From assembly GCF_000931465.1 (NCBI RefSeq), contig NZ_CP010892.1, positions 2,937,388 through 3,001,387 of the forward strand: DNA of 64,000 nt. The letters run 5' to 3'. This DNA comes from Pseudomonas sp. MRSN 12121 (GTDB lineage: Bacteria; Pseudomonadota; Gammaproteobacteria; Pseudomonadales; Pseudomonadaceae). Position 1 is the first letter of the stretch. Every line of letters starts with the position of its first letter. Under the pieces are notes generated by a model. It was given only the letters and a program-made list of their open reading frames with translations, had not been told where the DNA came from and made no database searches. This document shows positions 24,811 to 33,090 of the stretch, one piece after another. A program made the position numbers and the translations under genes.

Positions 24811-25239
24811 TCAGTTCTGCGAAGGGGTCATGCAGGCGGCGTTGAGCAGGCCGACGCTGATGGCCACGGCGGCGACGTAGATGCCGGCGGCGATTTCACC
24901 GTTGCGGATGCGTTGCGAGGTGCCCTTGAGCACCAGGCTGGTCATCAGGAACGCCAGCAGTTGCACCACGGCGGCGATCAGCGCCCAGACCGCGAAATCC
25001 AGCAGGCTGATGGAGTAGGCGATAACGTTGCTGGCCGGAATGGCGAAGCCGATGATGGCGCCGCCCAGGGCGATCGCCGCGGAGGCGTTGCCCTCGCGGA
25101 TCAGCTCGAACTCCTTGTGCGGTGTCAGGCGGGTGTAGACGAACTGGAACAGGACGAACAGCACCGCCGCGCCGAGGATGTAGGTCAGGAAACCGACCAC
25201 GGCGAATTTGTTCAGGGAAATGGAAAGGGCTTCAAGCAT
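24811..25239 (-). CDS. DUF350 membrane protein (YjfL-like)
   Basis: A 142-residue protein with four transmembrane helices, including FVVGFLTYILGAAVLFVLFQF-like sequence at the start and the DUF350 motif REGNASAAIALGGAIIGFAI. An AAGGA ribosome site precedes the ATG. It sits 15 bp before the DUF2491 stop and 20 bp before DUF1190, within the cassette. DUF350 proteins are of unknown function and often occur in pairs in channels or envelope-stress operons. Confidence 0.88.
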   Translation of the reverse strand: MLEALSISLNKFAVVGFLTYILGAAVLFVLFQFVYTRLTPHKEFELIREGNASAAIALGGAIIGFAIPASNVIAYSISLLDFAVWALIAAVVQLLAFLMTSLVLKGTSQRIRNGEIAAGIYVAAVAISVGLLNAACMTPSQN

Positions 25240-25254
25240 GGGTTCTGGTCCTTG

Positions 25255-25905
25255 TCAGAGGGTTTGCAGGTCGGTCATGTAGAGGGAAATGCCCAGGGAG
25301 CTCACGAGGCTGACGCTACCGTCGGCGTATTGCTCCACGGAAAACAGCAGGAATTCGCGGCGATTGGTCAGGCCGGTTTCGCGGGCGTACAGCATCGAAT
25401 GGCTGTCGAAAGAGAAGGTCTCGTCCGGCTTGGAGACCTGCTCGTGCAGCGGCACCAGCTCGGTCTGGCCGGCCTCGGTGCCCCATTCGCGCTGGTACTC
25501 GACTCCGTCGAGGCTGTAGCTGGGGCGGCCGATCAGGCTGTTGGGGCCGGCCAGGCGGCGCAACTCGGCTTCGCTGTTGATCGCCTGGTTGCTCAGGTAA
25601 TTGAACAGGATCACCGACTTGACCTCGCCGTCGACGCCGCCGCTGGTATGCACTTGCAGCCAGTAGTCCTCGTCGTCCAGGTAATAGCGCGACAACCACT
25701 CGGACTGGCCCAGGTCGACCCGGCCTTCGCTGTAGACCGCCTGGTCGCCGGGAATCACCACGCCGGTCTTGCCGTCGAGCAGCAGCCTGAGGCTGGCGTC
25801 GAAGCGGACGCTGGCGCCCATGTTCAGGCCGAGCGGGCCGGCCGAGGAAACCGCGGCGGTGCTGGTGGGGGCCTGCAAGCCCATGAAGCGTTTAAACCAT
25901 CCCAT
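25255..25905 (-). CDS. DUF2491 family protein (YjfK-like)
   Basis: A 216-residue soluble protein starting MGWFKRFMGLQAP. It contains QSEWLSRYYLDDEDYWLQVHTSGG and LPxGLNMGASVRFD-like segments that match DUF2491/YjfK. Its start overlaps the end of the K+ channel gene by 14 bp, so the two are coupled. The function is unknown; its constant association with PspA-type genes suggests an envelope-stress role. Confidence 0.85.
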   Translation of the reverse strand: MGWFKRFMGLQAPTSTAAVSSAGPLGLNMGASVRFDASLRLLLDGKTGVVIPGDQAVYSEGRVDLGQSEWLSRYYLDDEDYWLQVHTSGGVDGEVKSVILFNYLSNQAINSEAELRRLAGPNSLIGRPSYSLDGVEYQREWGTEAGQTELVPLHEQVSKPDETFSFDSHSMLYARETGLTNRREFLLFSVEQYADGSVSLVSSLGISLYMTDLQTL

Positions 25906-26926
25906 TGTCGATGTCCTTGAGGCGGTTGGAAGCGATATAGAAAAGGTCGCCACCCTGGATCCGCGTGTCGCTGCGCGGGTTGATCTGCGGCTGTTGCGCG
26001 CCACGCGGGCGATAGCCGATCAGGGTCGCGTTGTAGTCTGCCTTGAGGCGCACGTAGAGTTCGGCGAAACCGCATTCATAGCTGTCGGGCAGGCGCATGA
26101 CATATTGGGTGGCGCCTTCGCCGACGCACAGCAGTTCGTTGATCACCACCGAGGAGCCGGGGTCCTGGGAAGAGCGGACCAGCATTTCGATGGCCATGCT
26201 CGAGGTGCATTCCAGTTTCGGCGCGTAGGAGGCGGCCAGGGTGGCGATTTCACTGTCGTTGAAATGCGCGACCACATGGCCGCTGGGGCGCAGCTGGTTG
26301 ATCGCCAGGACGCTGGCCAGGGTCAGGTCGTCGGCGCGGGTGCGCACCAGCACACGCTCGGCACCGGGCACCCCGGCGCGCAGCAGCAGGGCCGCGGACG
26401 ACAGGCTCTCGCCGCGGACGAAGGCGGCCTTGCCCTGCATCGGGTTCTCGTCGAGGGTGGCGTCGCAGATCACGATCAGGTTGTCGTTGGAGGTTTCGTC
26501 CTGTAGCAGCAGTTCGATCACCCGTTCGCTGGACGCGCCTTCCCAGCCGACCAGCACGGTATGGCCGGTCTTGCCGGTGAAGTCGCCTTTGCCTTTCATG
26601 CCTTTTCTCCATACGTCGATAACGCTGCTGGTGGTCTTGCCGATGGCCGCAGTCAGCAGGGCAATGCCGCCGAGCATCACCCAGACGGCGACGAACACCC
26701 GGCCGGCGGCGGATTGCGGCGACAGGTCGCCATAACCCACGGTCAGGGTGGTGGTGAAGTAGAAATAGATGAAGGTCGCGGGCGCGGTGAGGTGCTGCTC
26801 GCCCAGGACCACCAGGCCGAGGTAGGAGGTCGCGGCATGCGCGCCGAGCGCGATGGCCAGGCCCATCCAGCCGAAGCGCTGGAAGAAGGTGGCCGCGTAG
26901 ACCCTAAGCAGGATGAAAATCGACAT
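25892..26926 (-). CDS. Kch-like potassium channel with TrkA-type cytoplasmic domain
   Basis: A 344-residue ion channel. Two transmembrane helices flank a pore with the selectivity filter TLTVGYGD (residues 61-67 region). From about residue 115 a Rossmann/RCK-type regulatory domain begins (KTGHTVLVGWEGASSERVIELL), followed by a TrkA-C-like region. Start 26926 (MSIFILLRV) follows AGGGA. It is not part of the E. coli yjf operon but is embedded here between the rhomboid and DUF2491 genes, suggesting a membrane-potential or K+ response in this stress cassette. Confidence 0.9.
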   Translation of the reverse strand: MSIFILLRVYAATFFQRFGWMGLAIALGAHAATSYLGLVVLGEQHLTAPATFIYFYFTTTLTVGYGDLSPQSAAGRVFVAVWVMLGGIALLTAAIGKTTSSVIDVWRKGMKGKGDFTGKTGHTVLVGWEGASSERVIELLLQDETSNDNLIVICDATLDENPMQGKAAFVRGESLSSAALLLRAGVPGAERVLVRTRADDLTLASVLAINQLRPSGHVVAHFNDSEIATLAASYAPKLECTSSMAIEMLVRSSQDPGSSVVINELLCVGEGATQYVMRLPDSYECGFAELYVRLKADYNATLIGYRPRGAQQPQINPRSDTRIQGGDLFYIASNRLKDIDNGMV

Positions 26927-26994
26927 CGAATCCCTGATTTCCTGATGAACTGTTCTATCCGTGATGCGCCAGGCGACGCCCGGGCAGGGCGTCG

Positions 26995-27561
26995 TCATTG
27001 CCGCGCGGCATTAGACATCGGCTTGGCGCCGGATAAAAGCATTTTTGCTGCGATGAAGCCGGCGAAGGCGCCGGCGAGGTGCCCTTCGAAGGACACCCCG
27101 GCCCGCGGCACGAACCCCAGCACCAGGCCCGAATACAGGAACAGCGCCAGGCCGGCAGCCAGCAGGCTGGCCCAGCTGCGCAGCAGCCAGGCGCGCGTGA
27201 GGATGTAGGTCCACAGGCCGAAGACCCAGGCACTGGCGCCGACGTGGATGCCGCGAAAGCCGAACAGCCACACCAGTGCGCCGGAGAGCAGGATGATGAT
27301 CAGGCTGACCGTCACGAAGCGCCGCTGGCCTTCGGCAACCACCATGGCGCCCAACACCAGGAAGGGCACCAGGTTGGCGCTCAGGTGAGTGAAGGAGGCG
27401 TGGAGAAAGGGCGAGGCGAGTATCCCCGGCAGGCCCTGCAGGGTGCGCGGGATCAGGCCGAAGCCATTCAGGCTGTAGCCGCTGAGGCTGTTGAGCAGCT
27501 GTACCGCGACCATCAGCAGGGCCAGGCCCGCCAAGGTCTTGAAGCCATTTGCAGCGACCAT
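26995..27561 (-). CDS. Rhomboid-family intramembrane serine protease
   Basis: A 188-residue, six-helix protein. The catalytic serine is Ser110 in HVGASAWVFG (usual GxSG is GASA here) and His161 in SFEGHLAGAFAGF completes the dyad. HASFTHLSANLV near residue 54-65 is the conserved HxxxxHLxxN region. Rhomboids cut membrane proteins within the bilayer. A GGAGGG site sets the start. It sits between a REP pair and the K+ channel in the cassette; its substrate is unknown. Confidence 0.9.
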   Translation of the reverse strand: MVAANGFKTLAGLALLMVAVQLLNSLSGYSLNGFGLIPRTLQGLPGILASPFLHASFTHLSANLVPFLVLGAMVVAEGQRRFVTVSLIIILLSGALVWLFGFRGIHVGASAWVFGLWTYILTRAWLLRSWASLLAAGLALFLYSGLVLGFVPRAGVSFEGHLAGAFAGFIAAKMLLSGAKPMSNAARQ

Positions 27562-27589
27562 CGCGGCCCTCCCATAGGCCAGAATCCAT

Positions 27590-27691
27590 TGTAGGAGCGA
27601 AGCTTGCTCGCGATGGACTGCAGAGTGCTGCGCATACCCAGTCAGTACGCGGTGCCATTAACGATCATCGCGAGCAAGCTTCGCTCCTACC
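27590..27691. repeat. REP pair inside the yjf-like cassette
   Basis: Facing units tgtaggagcgaagcttgctc (27590-27609) and its complement (27668-27690) form a long hairpin between the pspA-like and rhomboid genes. It may reduce expression of the downstream half (rhomboid, channel, DUF genes). Confidence 0.8.
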
Positions 27692-27724
27692 GTTTCCGTG
27701 GCATGACACCGCGTGCCTTTTTTC

Positions 27725-28426
27725 TTACTCGGCCGATTTCTGTTTCTTCAGGCGCTCGAGAATGGCGTTGGCGCTGCCCTGGTCGGGCACGATGTTGGCT
27801 TCGCGCAGGCGACGCTCCAGGTCGTTGCCGTTGCTTGCGTCGGCCAGTTGCTCCTGGGCTTCCATTTCCGCCGCGCGCTGGTCCTGCTTGGCTTGCAGGC
27901 GGTTCAGGGTGTTGACCGCGGTTTCCAGCTTGCCGTTGGCGCCGCCGCTGGCGATCGAGGCACTGACCTGGGCCTTCTGCACGCTGTCGCGGGCCTTGGC
28001 CATGTCTACCTGCTGGCGCAGGCTGCGGATGCGCGCCTCGGCCTTGCCGATGTCCTTGCGCATGTTCTCGGCATAGGTGCCGAACTCGCTGGCCTGCTTC
28101 TGCTCGGCTTCCAGGCCGGTGGTCAGGGTCGAGATGGCTTCGGCGACTTCCAGGGCCAGGTCTTCGCGGTTGGCTTGCAGGGCGGCGACCGCCTTGGATT
28201 CCAGGTCGGCGATCTTGGCGTTGAATTCGTTGACCCGCTCGGTGGACAGCTTGTGCTTGGCCATGATGGTGACCAGTTCACGCTTGGCGTTGGCCAGGGC
28301 GTTGTCGGCGTCGCGGATTTCCTGGTCGAGGATGCGCAGGGCCTGCTGGTCGGCGATGGCTTCGCCGACTTCGTTGGCGCCGCCGCGCAGGGCGGTGAAG
28401 AGTTTGTTCCAGATGGACTGAGTCAT
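27725..28426 (-). CDS. PspA/IM30-family protein (YjfJ-like)
   Basis: A 233-residue, almost wholly helical coiled-coil protein: MTQSIWNKLFTALRGGANEVGEAIADQQALRILDQEIRDA in sections, then long heptads to the end (LEKALERLKKQKS-like tail). It is the ESCRT-III-like PspA/Vipp1 family that coats and repairs the inner membrane. As in E. coli yjfJ it is the second gene, after the DUF2170 gene. No PspF or PspBC genes are nearby, so it is not the classic phage-shock operon. Confidence 0.92.
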   Translation of the reverse strand: MTQSIWNKLFTALRGGANEVGEAIADQQALRILDQEIRDADNALANAKRELVTIMAKHKLSTERVNEFNAKIADLESKAVAALQANREDLALEVAEAISTLTTGLEAEQKQASEFGTYAENMRKDIGKAEARIRSLRQQVDMAKARDSVQKAQVSASIASGGANGKLETAVNTLNRLQAKQDQRAAEMEAQEQLADASNGNDLERRLREANIVPDQGSANAILERLKKQKSAE

Positions 28427-28452
28427 TGAGGCGTACTCCGGATGCAGGGCAA

Positions 28453-29172
28453 TCAGTTGAAGAAGCCGGCGAAGGCTTCGGTGGCGCGCTGGACGTTGTC
28501 GACCAGGGTCTTGATCTCGGTGACCACGTTGGTCAGGTTCGATGCCGAGCTCAGGGCGCCGAACATGTTGTAGACGGTCTGGCCGTTGGGCATGGACTCG
28601 ATGCCGATGGAGGAGAGGGGGAACATCTCCCGGCTGCGCAGCACCGCGTCGTTGAAGCGAGGCACGTCGTTGATCGATTCCAGGTCCACCAGCACGGTGT
28701 CGACGATGATCTGCTCGCCGACCACCGCGATGTAGATCGGCAGGCCGCCGAACTCGTGCATGTCCAGCTTGATGCTTTGCTCGGCCCCTTGAACCAGGGT
28801 CAGGCCGATTTCGTTCGAAGTCACTTCGTCCAGGGCCTGCAAGGCGCTGAAGAGGCGGTCGATGGTCCAGTTCTCACCTGCGATCATTTCATTCTCCAAT
28901 ACCGGTGCGCCGCCGATCAGGGGCTGGCGCAGCTTCTTCTCAATGTGCTTGAGCACGCTCCGGTTTTCCGGAAGTACCCAGGTTTCGTGTTTCACATAAC
29001 CAGCGGCACTCAGGCCTGCGCGCATCTGCTTCATGTAGAAGCTCGACGGCTTCTTGCCGGACGCCTTGTCGCTGGACGCTGTGTGTTCAGAGGGGGGCGA
29101 GCGCTCTCCTTGTCGACTCTCTGAGGAAGCCGGTGGGTCAGCAAGCTGACGGGCCGGACGGGGCTTTTTCAT
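28453..29172 (-). CDS. DUF2170 family protein (YjfI-like)
   Basis: A 239-residue protein and the first gene of the cassette. A basic, Ser/Pro-rich N-terminus (about 50 residues) precedes a conserved helix (FYMKQMRAGLSAAGYVKHETWVLPENRSVLKHIEKKLRQP in parts) and the DUF2170 domain from about residue 90 to 235. The N-terminal helix resembles small DNA-binding arms, and YjfI-type proteins may autoregulate; that is speculation. Start 29172 follows GGAGT. Two identical operator-like palindromes lie upstream. Confidence 0.85.
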   Translation of the reverse strand: MKKPRPARQLADPPASSESRQGERSPPSEHTASSDKASGKKPSSFYMKQMRAGLSAAGYVKHETWVLPENRSVLKHIEKKLRQPLIGGAPVLENEMIAGENWTIDRLFSALQALDEVTSNEIGLTLVQGAEQSIKLDMHEFGGLPIYIAVVGEQIIVDTVLVDLESINDVPRFNDAVLRSREMFPLSSIGIESMPNGQTVYNMFGALSSASNLTNVVTEIKTLVDNVQRATEAFAGFFN

Positions 29173-29193
29173 GGGGTGACTCCGTTGTTCACG

Positions 29194-29206
29194 TATCACG
29201 CGTGAG
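29194..29206 (+). promoter_or_regulatory. Operator-like 13-mer, copy 1 (downstream of -10)
   Basis: TATCACGCGTGAG with the perfect palindrome TCACGCGTGA at its core (29196-29205). The same 13-mer occurs inverted at 29241-29253. The two flank the promoter of the yjf-like cassette. Confidence 0.65.
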
Positions 29207-29208
29207 AA

Positions 29209-29237
29209 AAACTACAGGATGATTTGTCGCTGTTCAA
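29209..29237 (-). promoter_or_regulatory. Sigma-70-type promoter of the yjf-like cassette
   Basis: Minus-strand -35 TTGAAC (29237-29232), 17-bp spacer, -10 TAGTTT (29214-29209). It lies exactly between two copies of TATCACGCGTGAG, about 37 bp before the DUF2170 start. Confidence 0.6.
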
Positions 29238-29240
29238 TAG

Positions 29241-29253
29241 CTCACGCGTGATA
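29241..29253 (-). promoter_or_regulatory. Operator-like 13-mer, copy 2 (upstream of -35)
   Basis: The same TATCACGCGTGAG read on the minus strand, palindromic core at 29242-29251, centred 46 bp from copy 1. A dimer at each site could loop the DNA or block the promoter. Confidence 0.65.
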
Positions 29254-29295
29254 TTTTTTCGTGGCTGGAAGAAGGCTCCGGCAGCCGTCCGATGG

Positions 29296-29799
29296 TTATC
29301 CGGCCGCTGCCAGGCCGTCGAATGCATAGCGCGTGCAGGGGTAACCGTCAGCGCTGATCGGGTGGCGGCGGTAAGCGTTTGCGGTGAGTTGGGGAATGAC
29401 CCGGGCCCAGAAATCCCGGGCCGGCCGGTTGGCGTCGATATGGACGACCTGCCATTGCCCGGGCCGTGGCGCCAGCAACTGCGTCACCAGTTGGCGGCCG
29501 ATGCCGCGGCCGCGAAAGCGCCGGGCCACGAACAGGTAGGCGAGGTTGTGCTGCGCCTGGGCCAGGTGCACCTTGTCGTCGACGACGGCGAAGCCGGCCA
29601 GTTCGCCGTCGACCCGCAGCAGCCAGGGGCGGGTGCCGGGCTGGCGCCAGTAGCGGTCCAGCGACTGGATCTGGAACAGGCCGTGGCGGCCGAGTTCCAG
29701 TGGCAGCCATTCGCTGAGTTCGTACAGGTAGAACTGCATCAGGTTCTCGAGGCATTGCCAGTCGTCGCGCTGGGCCGGCTGCAGGTCGATCGGGCTCAT
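29296..29799 (-). CDS. GNAT-family N-acetyltransferase
   Basis: A 167-residue acetyltransferase. The acetyl-CoA loop is AYLFVARRFRGRGIGRQLVTQLL (about residues 88-110), the R-x-x-G-x-G pattern of GNAT enzymes. The C-terminal part includes ANRPARDFWARVIPQL. A GGAGC site precedes the ATG. It is divergent from a LysE exporter by about 100 bp. The acceptor substrate cannot be predicted. Confidence 0.88.
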   Translation of the reverse strand: MSPIDLQPAQRDDWQCLENLMQFYLYELSEWLPLELGRHGLFQIQSLDRYWRQPGTRPWLLRVDGELAGFAVVDDKVHLAQAQHNLAYLFVARRFRGRGIGRQLVTQLLAPRPGQWQVVHIDANRPARDFWARVIPQLTANAYRRHPISADGYPCTRYAFDGLAAAG

Positions 29800-29901
29800 G
29801 CTGGGCGCTCCGGGCGCAGGGGTGTTTTCTTCAATACAGGGGGTGGCTCGCGCACCTAACGTGGTCGCCGGACTTTCCGATCGATCCCATGAAGGTGTGT
29901 G

Positions 29902-30489
29902 ATGAGCGTAGTGTTTTCCATGGCGGCCTTCGCGCTAGCCTCTTCGATTACCCCTGGCCCGGTCAATATCGTGGCCCTGAGTTCCGGCGCGCAGTTCGGC
30001 TTTCGCGCCAGCCTGCGGCATGTCGGCGGCGCGACGCTGGGCTTCGTGCTGTTGCTGGTGCTGATCGGCCTGGGCCTGCATGAGTTGCTGCGGCTGTGGC
30101 CGTTCCTGACCCGGGGCATCCAGCTGTTCGGGGTGGCCTTCCTGCTGTTCATGGCCTGGAAACTGGCGGTGGACGATGGCCGCCTGGGCAGCGACGGCCA
30201 GGCCCGGGCGCCGTCGGCCCTGTACGGCGCGATCATGCAATGGCTCAACCCCAAGGCCTGGCTGGCCTGCGTTGCCGGCATGGGGGCGTTCGCCGCCAAT
30301 GGCGAGGCGCTGCTGGTGTGGCAGTTCGCGCTGGTGTATTTCGTGATCTGTTACCTGTCGATCGCCTGCTGGGCCTATGCCGGCACCTTCCTGCGCCAGT
30401 ACCTGAGCAACCCGAAGGGCATGCGCCTGTTCAACCGCAGCATGGCGTTGCTGCTGGTGGCGAGCGCGGTGTACCTGTTGTTGCCATGA
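29902..30489 (+). CDS. LysE/RhtB-family amino acid exporter
   Basis: A 195-residue membrane protein with about six helices. It opens MSVVFSMAAFALASSITPGPVN, the family's N-terminal PGP motif, and contains NPKAWLACVAGMGAFAANG. A GTG three bases earlier could also start it; AAGGTG favours the ATG at 29902. It is a second LysE homologue in the window and is followed convergently by an AraC regulator. The exported substrate is unknown. Confidence 0.9.
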   Translation: MSVVFSMAAFALASSITPGPVNIVALSSGAQFGFRASLRHVGGATLGFVLLLVLIGLGLHELLRLWPFLTRGIQLFGVAFLLFMAWKLAVDDGRLGSDGQARAPSALYGAIMQWLNPKAWLACVAGMGAFAANGEALLVWQFALVYFVICYLSIACWAYAGTFLRQYLSNPKGMRLFNRSMALLLVASAVYLLLP

Positions 30490-30512
30490 GAGGAGGGGTC
30501 AGGCGTTCTGGC

Positions 30513-30580
30513 CTATCGCGAGCAAGCTCGCTCCTACAAGGGCCTGCGATCTCCTGTAGGAGCGAGCTTGCTCGCGATCA
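30513..30580. repeat. REP pair between lysE and the AraC gene
   Basis: Facing units ctatcgcgagcaagctcgct (30513-30532) and ctgtaggagcgagcttgctc (30554-30573), near-perfect complements, in the convergent gap. Confidence 0.8.
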
Positions 30581-30600
30581 GGGACGCCAGGGCTGGCGCA

Positions 30601-31458
30601 TCACCCGCGATACTGCCCCGGCGTCGCAGCCATGTACTGCTTGAATGCCCGCTGGAAATGCGCCTGGTCGGCGAAGCCGGCTTCCAGGGCCACGTCGGCG
30701 ATCGGCTCGCCTTCCCGCAGCCGGCCCTGGGCGAATTGCACCCGCTGGTTGACCACGAAGGCGTGGGGCGTCATGCCGTAGTGCCGCTTGAAGGCACGGA
30801 TCAGGTAGGACGGAGACAGCTCGGCGGCCTGGCAGATGTCTTCGAGTTTCAGCGCATGGGTGCAGTGCGTGCGGATGTAGTCGGCGGCCCGGCGCAGCTT
30901 CTGGTTGCTCGCGCGGGGCGGCTGGCTGGCCGGGTTCAGGCGTTGTTGCAGGTCGCTGAAAAACGCCACCGCGGCGCTGTGTTTGTGCCGCGTCTCGGCT
31001 TGTTCGTCCACCAGCGTTTCATACAGCCGGTTGAGCCCGGCATAGAGCGCGGGGTCGGTGCTGTAGGGCGTGGAGAAGGCACGAAAGCCCAGGTCCTGGC
31101 TGAACCCCAGCTGGTGCTGCAACTCGGTCAGCCAGGAGGTATCGACATACAGCATGCGATACGACCAGGGCTGGTCCTCGAGCGGGTTGCAGGCGTGCAC
31201 CTCGCCGGGGTTCATCAGCACCACGGTGCCGGTGTCGATGCGAAACCGCGCCTGTTCGTGCAGGTAGATGCTCTGCCCGGCGGTGATGGCGCCGATGGAA
31301 AAGAACGCATGGGAATGCCGGCTGTAACAGACCTTGCGCCCATCGGCGATCGAACGGGCCTCGATAAAGGGCAGCGCCGCATCGCGCCAGAATTGCGGGG
31401 CGGTAGCGCAGCGGGTGGTCGGGCTCGGCTTCATCAAGGGCATCCCAGCGACAGGCAT
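30601..31458 (-). CDS. AraC-family transcriptional regulator
   Basis: A 285-residue regulator. The N-terminal cupin (about residues 25-150) contains YSRHSHAFFSIGAITAG and VVLMNPGEVHACNP, typical of amino-acid or arabinose-type sensors. The C-terminal double HTH includes LKLEDICQAAELSPSYLIRAFKRHYGMTPHAF in parts and GEPIADVALEAGFADQAHF. AraC proteins of this subtype often control LysE exporters, and one lies convergently next to it. The start may be one of three nearby ATGs (31458, 31443, 31434). Confidence 0.9.
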   Translation of the reverse strand: MPVAGMPLMKPSPTTRCATAPQFWRDAALPFIEARSIADGRKVCYSRHSHAFFSIGAITAGQSIYLHEQARFRIDTGTVVLMNPGEVHACNPLEDQPWSYRMLYVDTSWLTELQHQLGFSQDLGFRAFSTPYSTDPALYAGLNRLYETLVDEQAETRHKHSAAVAFFSDLQQRLNPASQPPRASNQKLRRAADYIRTHCTHALKLEDICQAAELSPSYLIRAFKRHYGMTPHAFVVNQRVQFAQGRLREGEPIADVALEAGFADQAHFQRAFKQYMAATPGQYRG

Positions 31459-31473
31459 CGGCCACCGAGTGTA

Positions 31474-31977
31474 TTAGGTCTCGCCGGCGAAGGCTCGCTC
31501 CAGGGTGGCGATATCGAGTTTTTTCATCGCCAGCAGGGCCTGCATCACCCGCTGCGCGCCGGCCGGGTCGGGGCCGCTCATCCAGCGGGCCAGCGCGCTG
31601 GGCACGATCTGCCAGGACAGCCCGAACTTGTCCTTGAGCCAGCCGCACTGCTGGGCCTGGGGATCGCCACCGTAGGACAGCGCGCTCCAGAAGTGGTCGA
31701 TTTCCCCCTGGTTCTGGCAGTTGACCTGCAACGAAACCGCTTCGCTGAACTGGAACAGCGGCCCGCCATTGAGGCCGGTGAAGCTCTGGCCGTCGAGCTC
31801 GAAGGACACGGTCATCACCGAGCCTTCGGGGCGACCGTGGAACTCGAACCCGGCCTTGCCGTAATGGGTGAGGGCGGTGATGCGAGAGTGCTCGAAGATC
31901 GAGCAGTAGAACTGGGCGGCGGTTTCGGCCTGGTGGTCGAACCACAGGCAGGGCGTGATGCGATGAATGTGCGACAT
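31474..31977 (-). CDS. VOC-superfamily protein (PhnB/DUF1338-like fold)
   Basis: A 167-residue protein of the PhnB-type 'glyoxalase-like' group: MSHIHRITPCLWFDHQAETAAQFY, then LDGQSFTGLNGGPLFQFSEAVSLQVNC and CGWLKDKFGLSWQIVP. Members are small metal-binding enzymes of unknown substrate. GAGGAGAG precedes the ATG at 31977. It lies 15 bp after the AraC start region on the same strand and 92 bp after the LysR stop. Confidence 0.85.
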   Translation of the reverse strand: MSHIHRITPCLWFDHQAETAAQFYCSIFEHSRITALTHYGKAGFEFHGRPEGSVMTVSFELDGQSFTGLNGGPLFQFSEAVSLQVNCQNQGEIDHFWSALSYGGDPQAQQCGWLKDKFGLSWQIVPSALARWMSGPDPAGAQRVMQALLAMKKLDIATLERAFAGET

Positions 31978-32068
31978 GACGGCTCTCCTCGGCAGGTTGT
32001 TCAGCCTTGAGCAAGCGTAGTCAGCCCAGGGGTGGCCGGGATTGCCGTAGATCGACAAACCGCTGCGC

Positions 32069-32980
32069 TCAGGAGCGCTCTTGTTCGGCCACCCAGGCCC
32101 TGGCCGTATCGATGAAGGCGCGCAGTTTCGGCTGGCTCTGGGTACGGCTGGGAAAGTACAGGTACAGCCCGGAACTGGGCGGTACGAAGGCTTGCAGCAC
32201 GCGTTCCAGGCGCCCGCTGGCCAGGTCGTCGGCGATCTCGATGTCGCAGGCGTAGGCCAGCCCCTGGCCGGCCCGTGCCGTGGCGAGCAGCAGTTGGCGG
32301 TCGTTGACCACCAGGGCGCCCTGGACGCCGACGGTGAAATCCCGGCCCCTATGACGAAACTCCCAGCGATGGGGCCGGCCTGAAGTGATGAAGCGATAGC
32401 CGATGCCTTGGTGCCGGGTCAGCTCTTCGGGAGTCTGCGGTCTGCCGGCCCGGGCGAAATAGCCTGGCGCGCCTACCACCGACCAGGCCAGGTCCGGGGT
32501 CAGGCGCACGGCGATCATGTCCTTTTCCAGGGACTCGCCCAGGCGGATGCCGGCGTCGAAGCCCTCGCTCACCAGATCCACCGTGGCGTCGTCCAGGGAA
32601 ATCTCCAGGTTGACGTCGGGGTAGGCGGCGCGAAAACGCGGAATCAAGGGTTCCAGCAGCAGAGCGCCGGACAGGCGCGGCGCGGTCAGGCGCAAGGTGC
32701 CCATTGGCCGCTCGCGGTAGCTGCCGAGCACCGCCAGGGCATCGCCGATTTCAGTGGCGGCCGGGCGCAGGCGGGCGAACAGGCTGCTGCCGGCCTCGGT
32801 CAGGGCCACGCGGCGAGTGGTGCGCTGGAACAGCAAGACGCCGGTGCGTCGTTCGAGGTTTTTCACCGCCTGGCTCACGGCGGTCGGGGTCACCCCCAGC
32901 TGGCTGGCCGCCTGGGTGAAGCTCTTGTGCTCGGCGACGGCGAGAAACTCGGTCAAGCCGTCGAAAGGGTCCTGGTTCAT
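32069..32980 (-). CDS. LysR-family transcriptional regulator
   Basis: A 303-residue LysR protein with an N-terminal winged HTH: FLAVAEHKSFTQAASQLGVTPTAVSQAVKNLERRTGVLLFQRTTR in parts (residues 13-57). The effector domain follows. Start 32980 (MNQDPFDGL) gives normal LysR spacing; an upstream in-frame extension is non-coding in character. It is divergent from a short-chain dehydrogenase, the usual LysR/target layout, with a CTTGT-N3-ACAAG palindrome between. Confidence 0.93.
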   Translation of the reverse strand: MNQDPFDGLTEFLAVAEHKSFTQAASQLGVTPTAVSQAVKNLERRTGVLLFQRTTRRVALTEAGSSLFARLRPAATEIGDALAVLGSYRERPMGTLRLTAPRLSGALLLEPLIPRFRAAYPDVNLEISLDDATVDLVSEGFDAGIRLGESLEKDMIAVRLTPDLAWSVVGAPGYFARAGRPQTPEELTRHQGIGYRFITSGRPHRWEFRHRGRDFTVGVQGALVVNDRQLLLATARAGQGLAYACDIEIADDLASGRLERVLQAFVPPSSGLYLYFPSRTQSQPKLRAFIDTARAWVAEQERS

Positions 32981-33013
32981 CGCAAGGCCATTATGAAAGA
33001 GAGATTCATAGTG

Positions 33014-33026
33014 CTTGTAGCACAAG
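33014..33026. promoter_or_regulatory. Candidate LysR operator
   Basis: Palindrome CTTGT-AGC-ACAAG in the 110-bp divergent gap, 34 bp from the LysR start and 65 bp before the dehydrogenase. The T-N11-A form of LysR sites fits. Confidence 0.45.
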
Positions 33027-33090
33027 ACGATTTTTCCGACTAATGCGCGTGCGTACCTTGTGTTCACCCACTCCTGACAAGGTATCGATC

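Noticed and set aside
30568..32010. 480-codon open frame on the plus strand
   Set aside because: Antisense to the AraC and VOC genes, which have clear domains.
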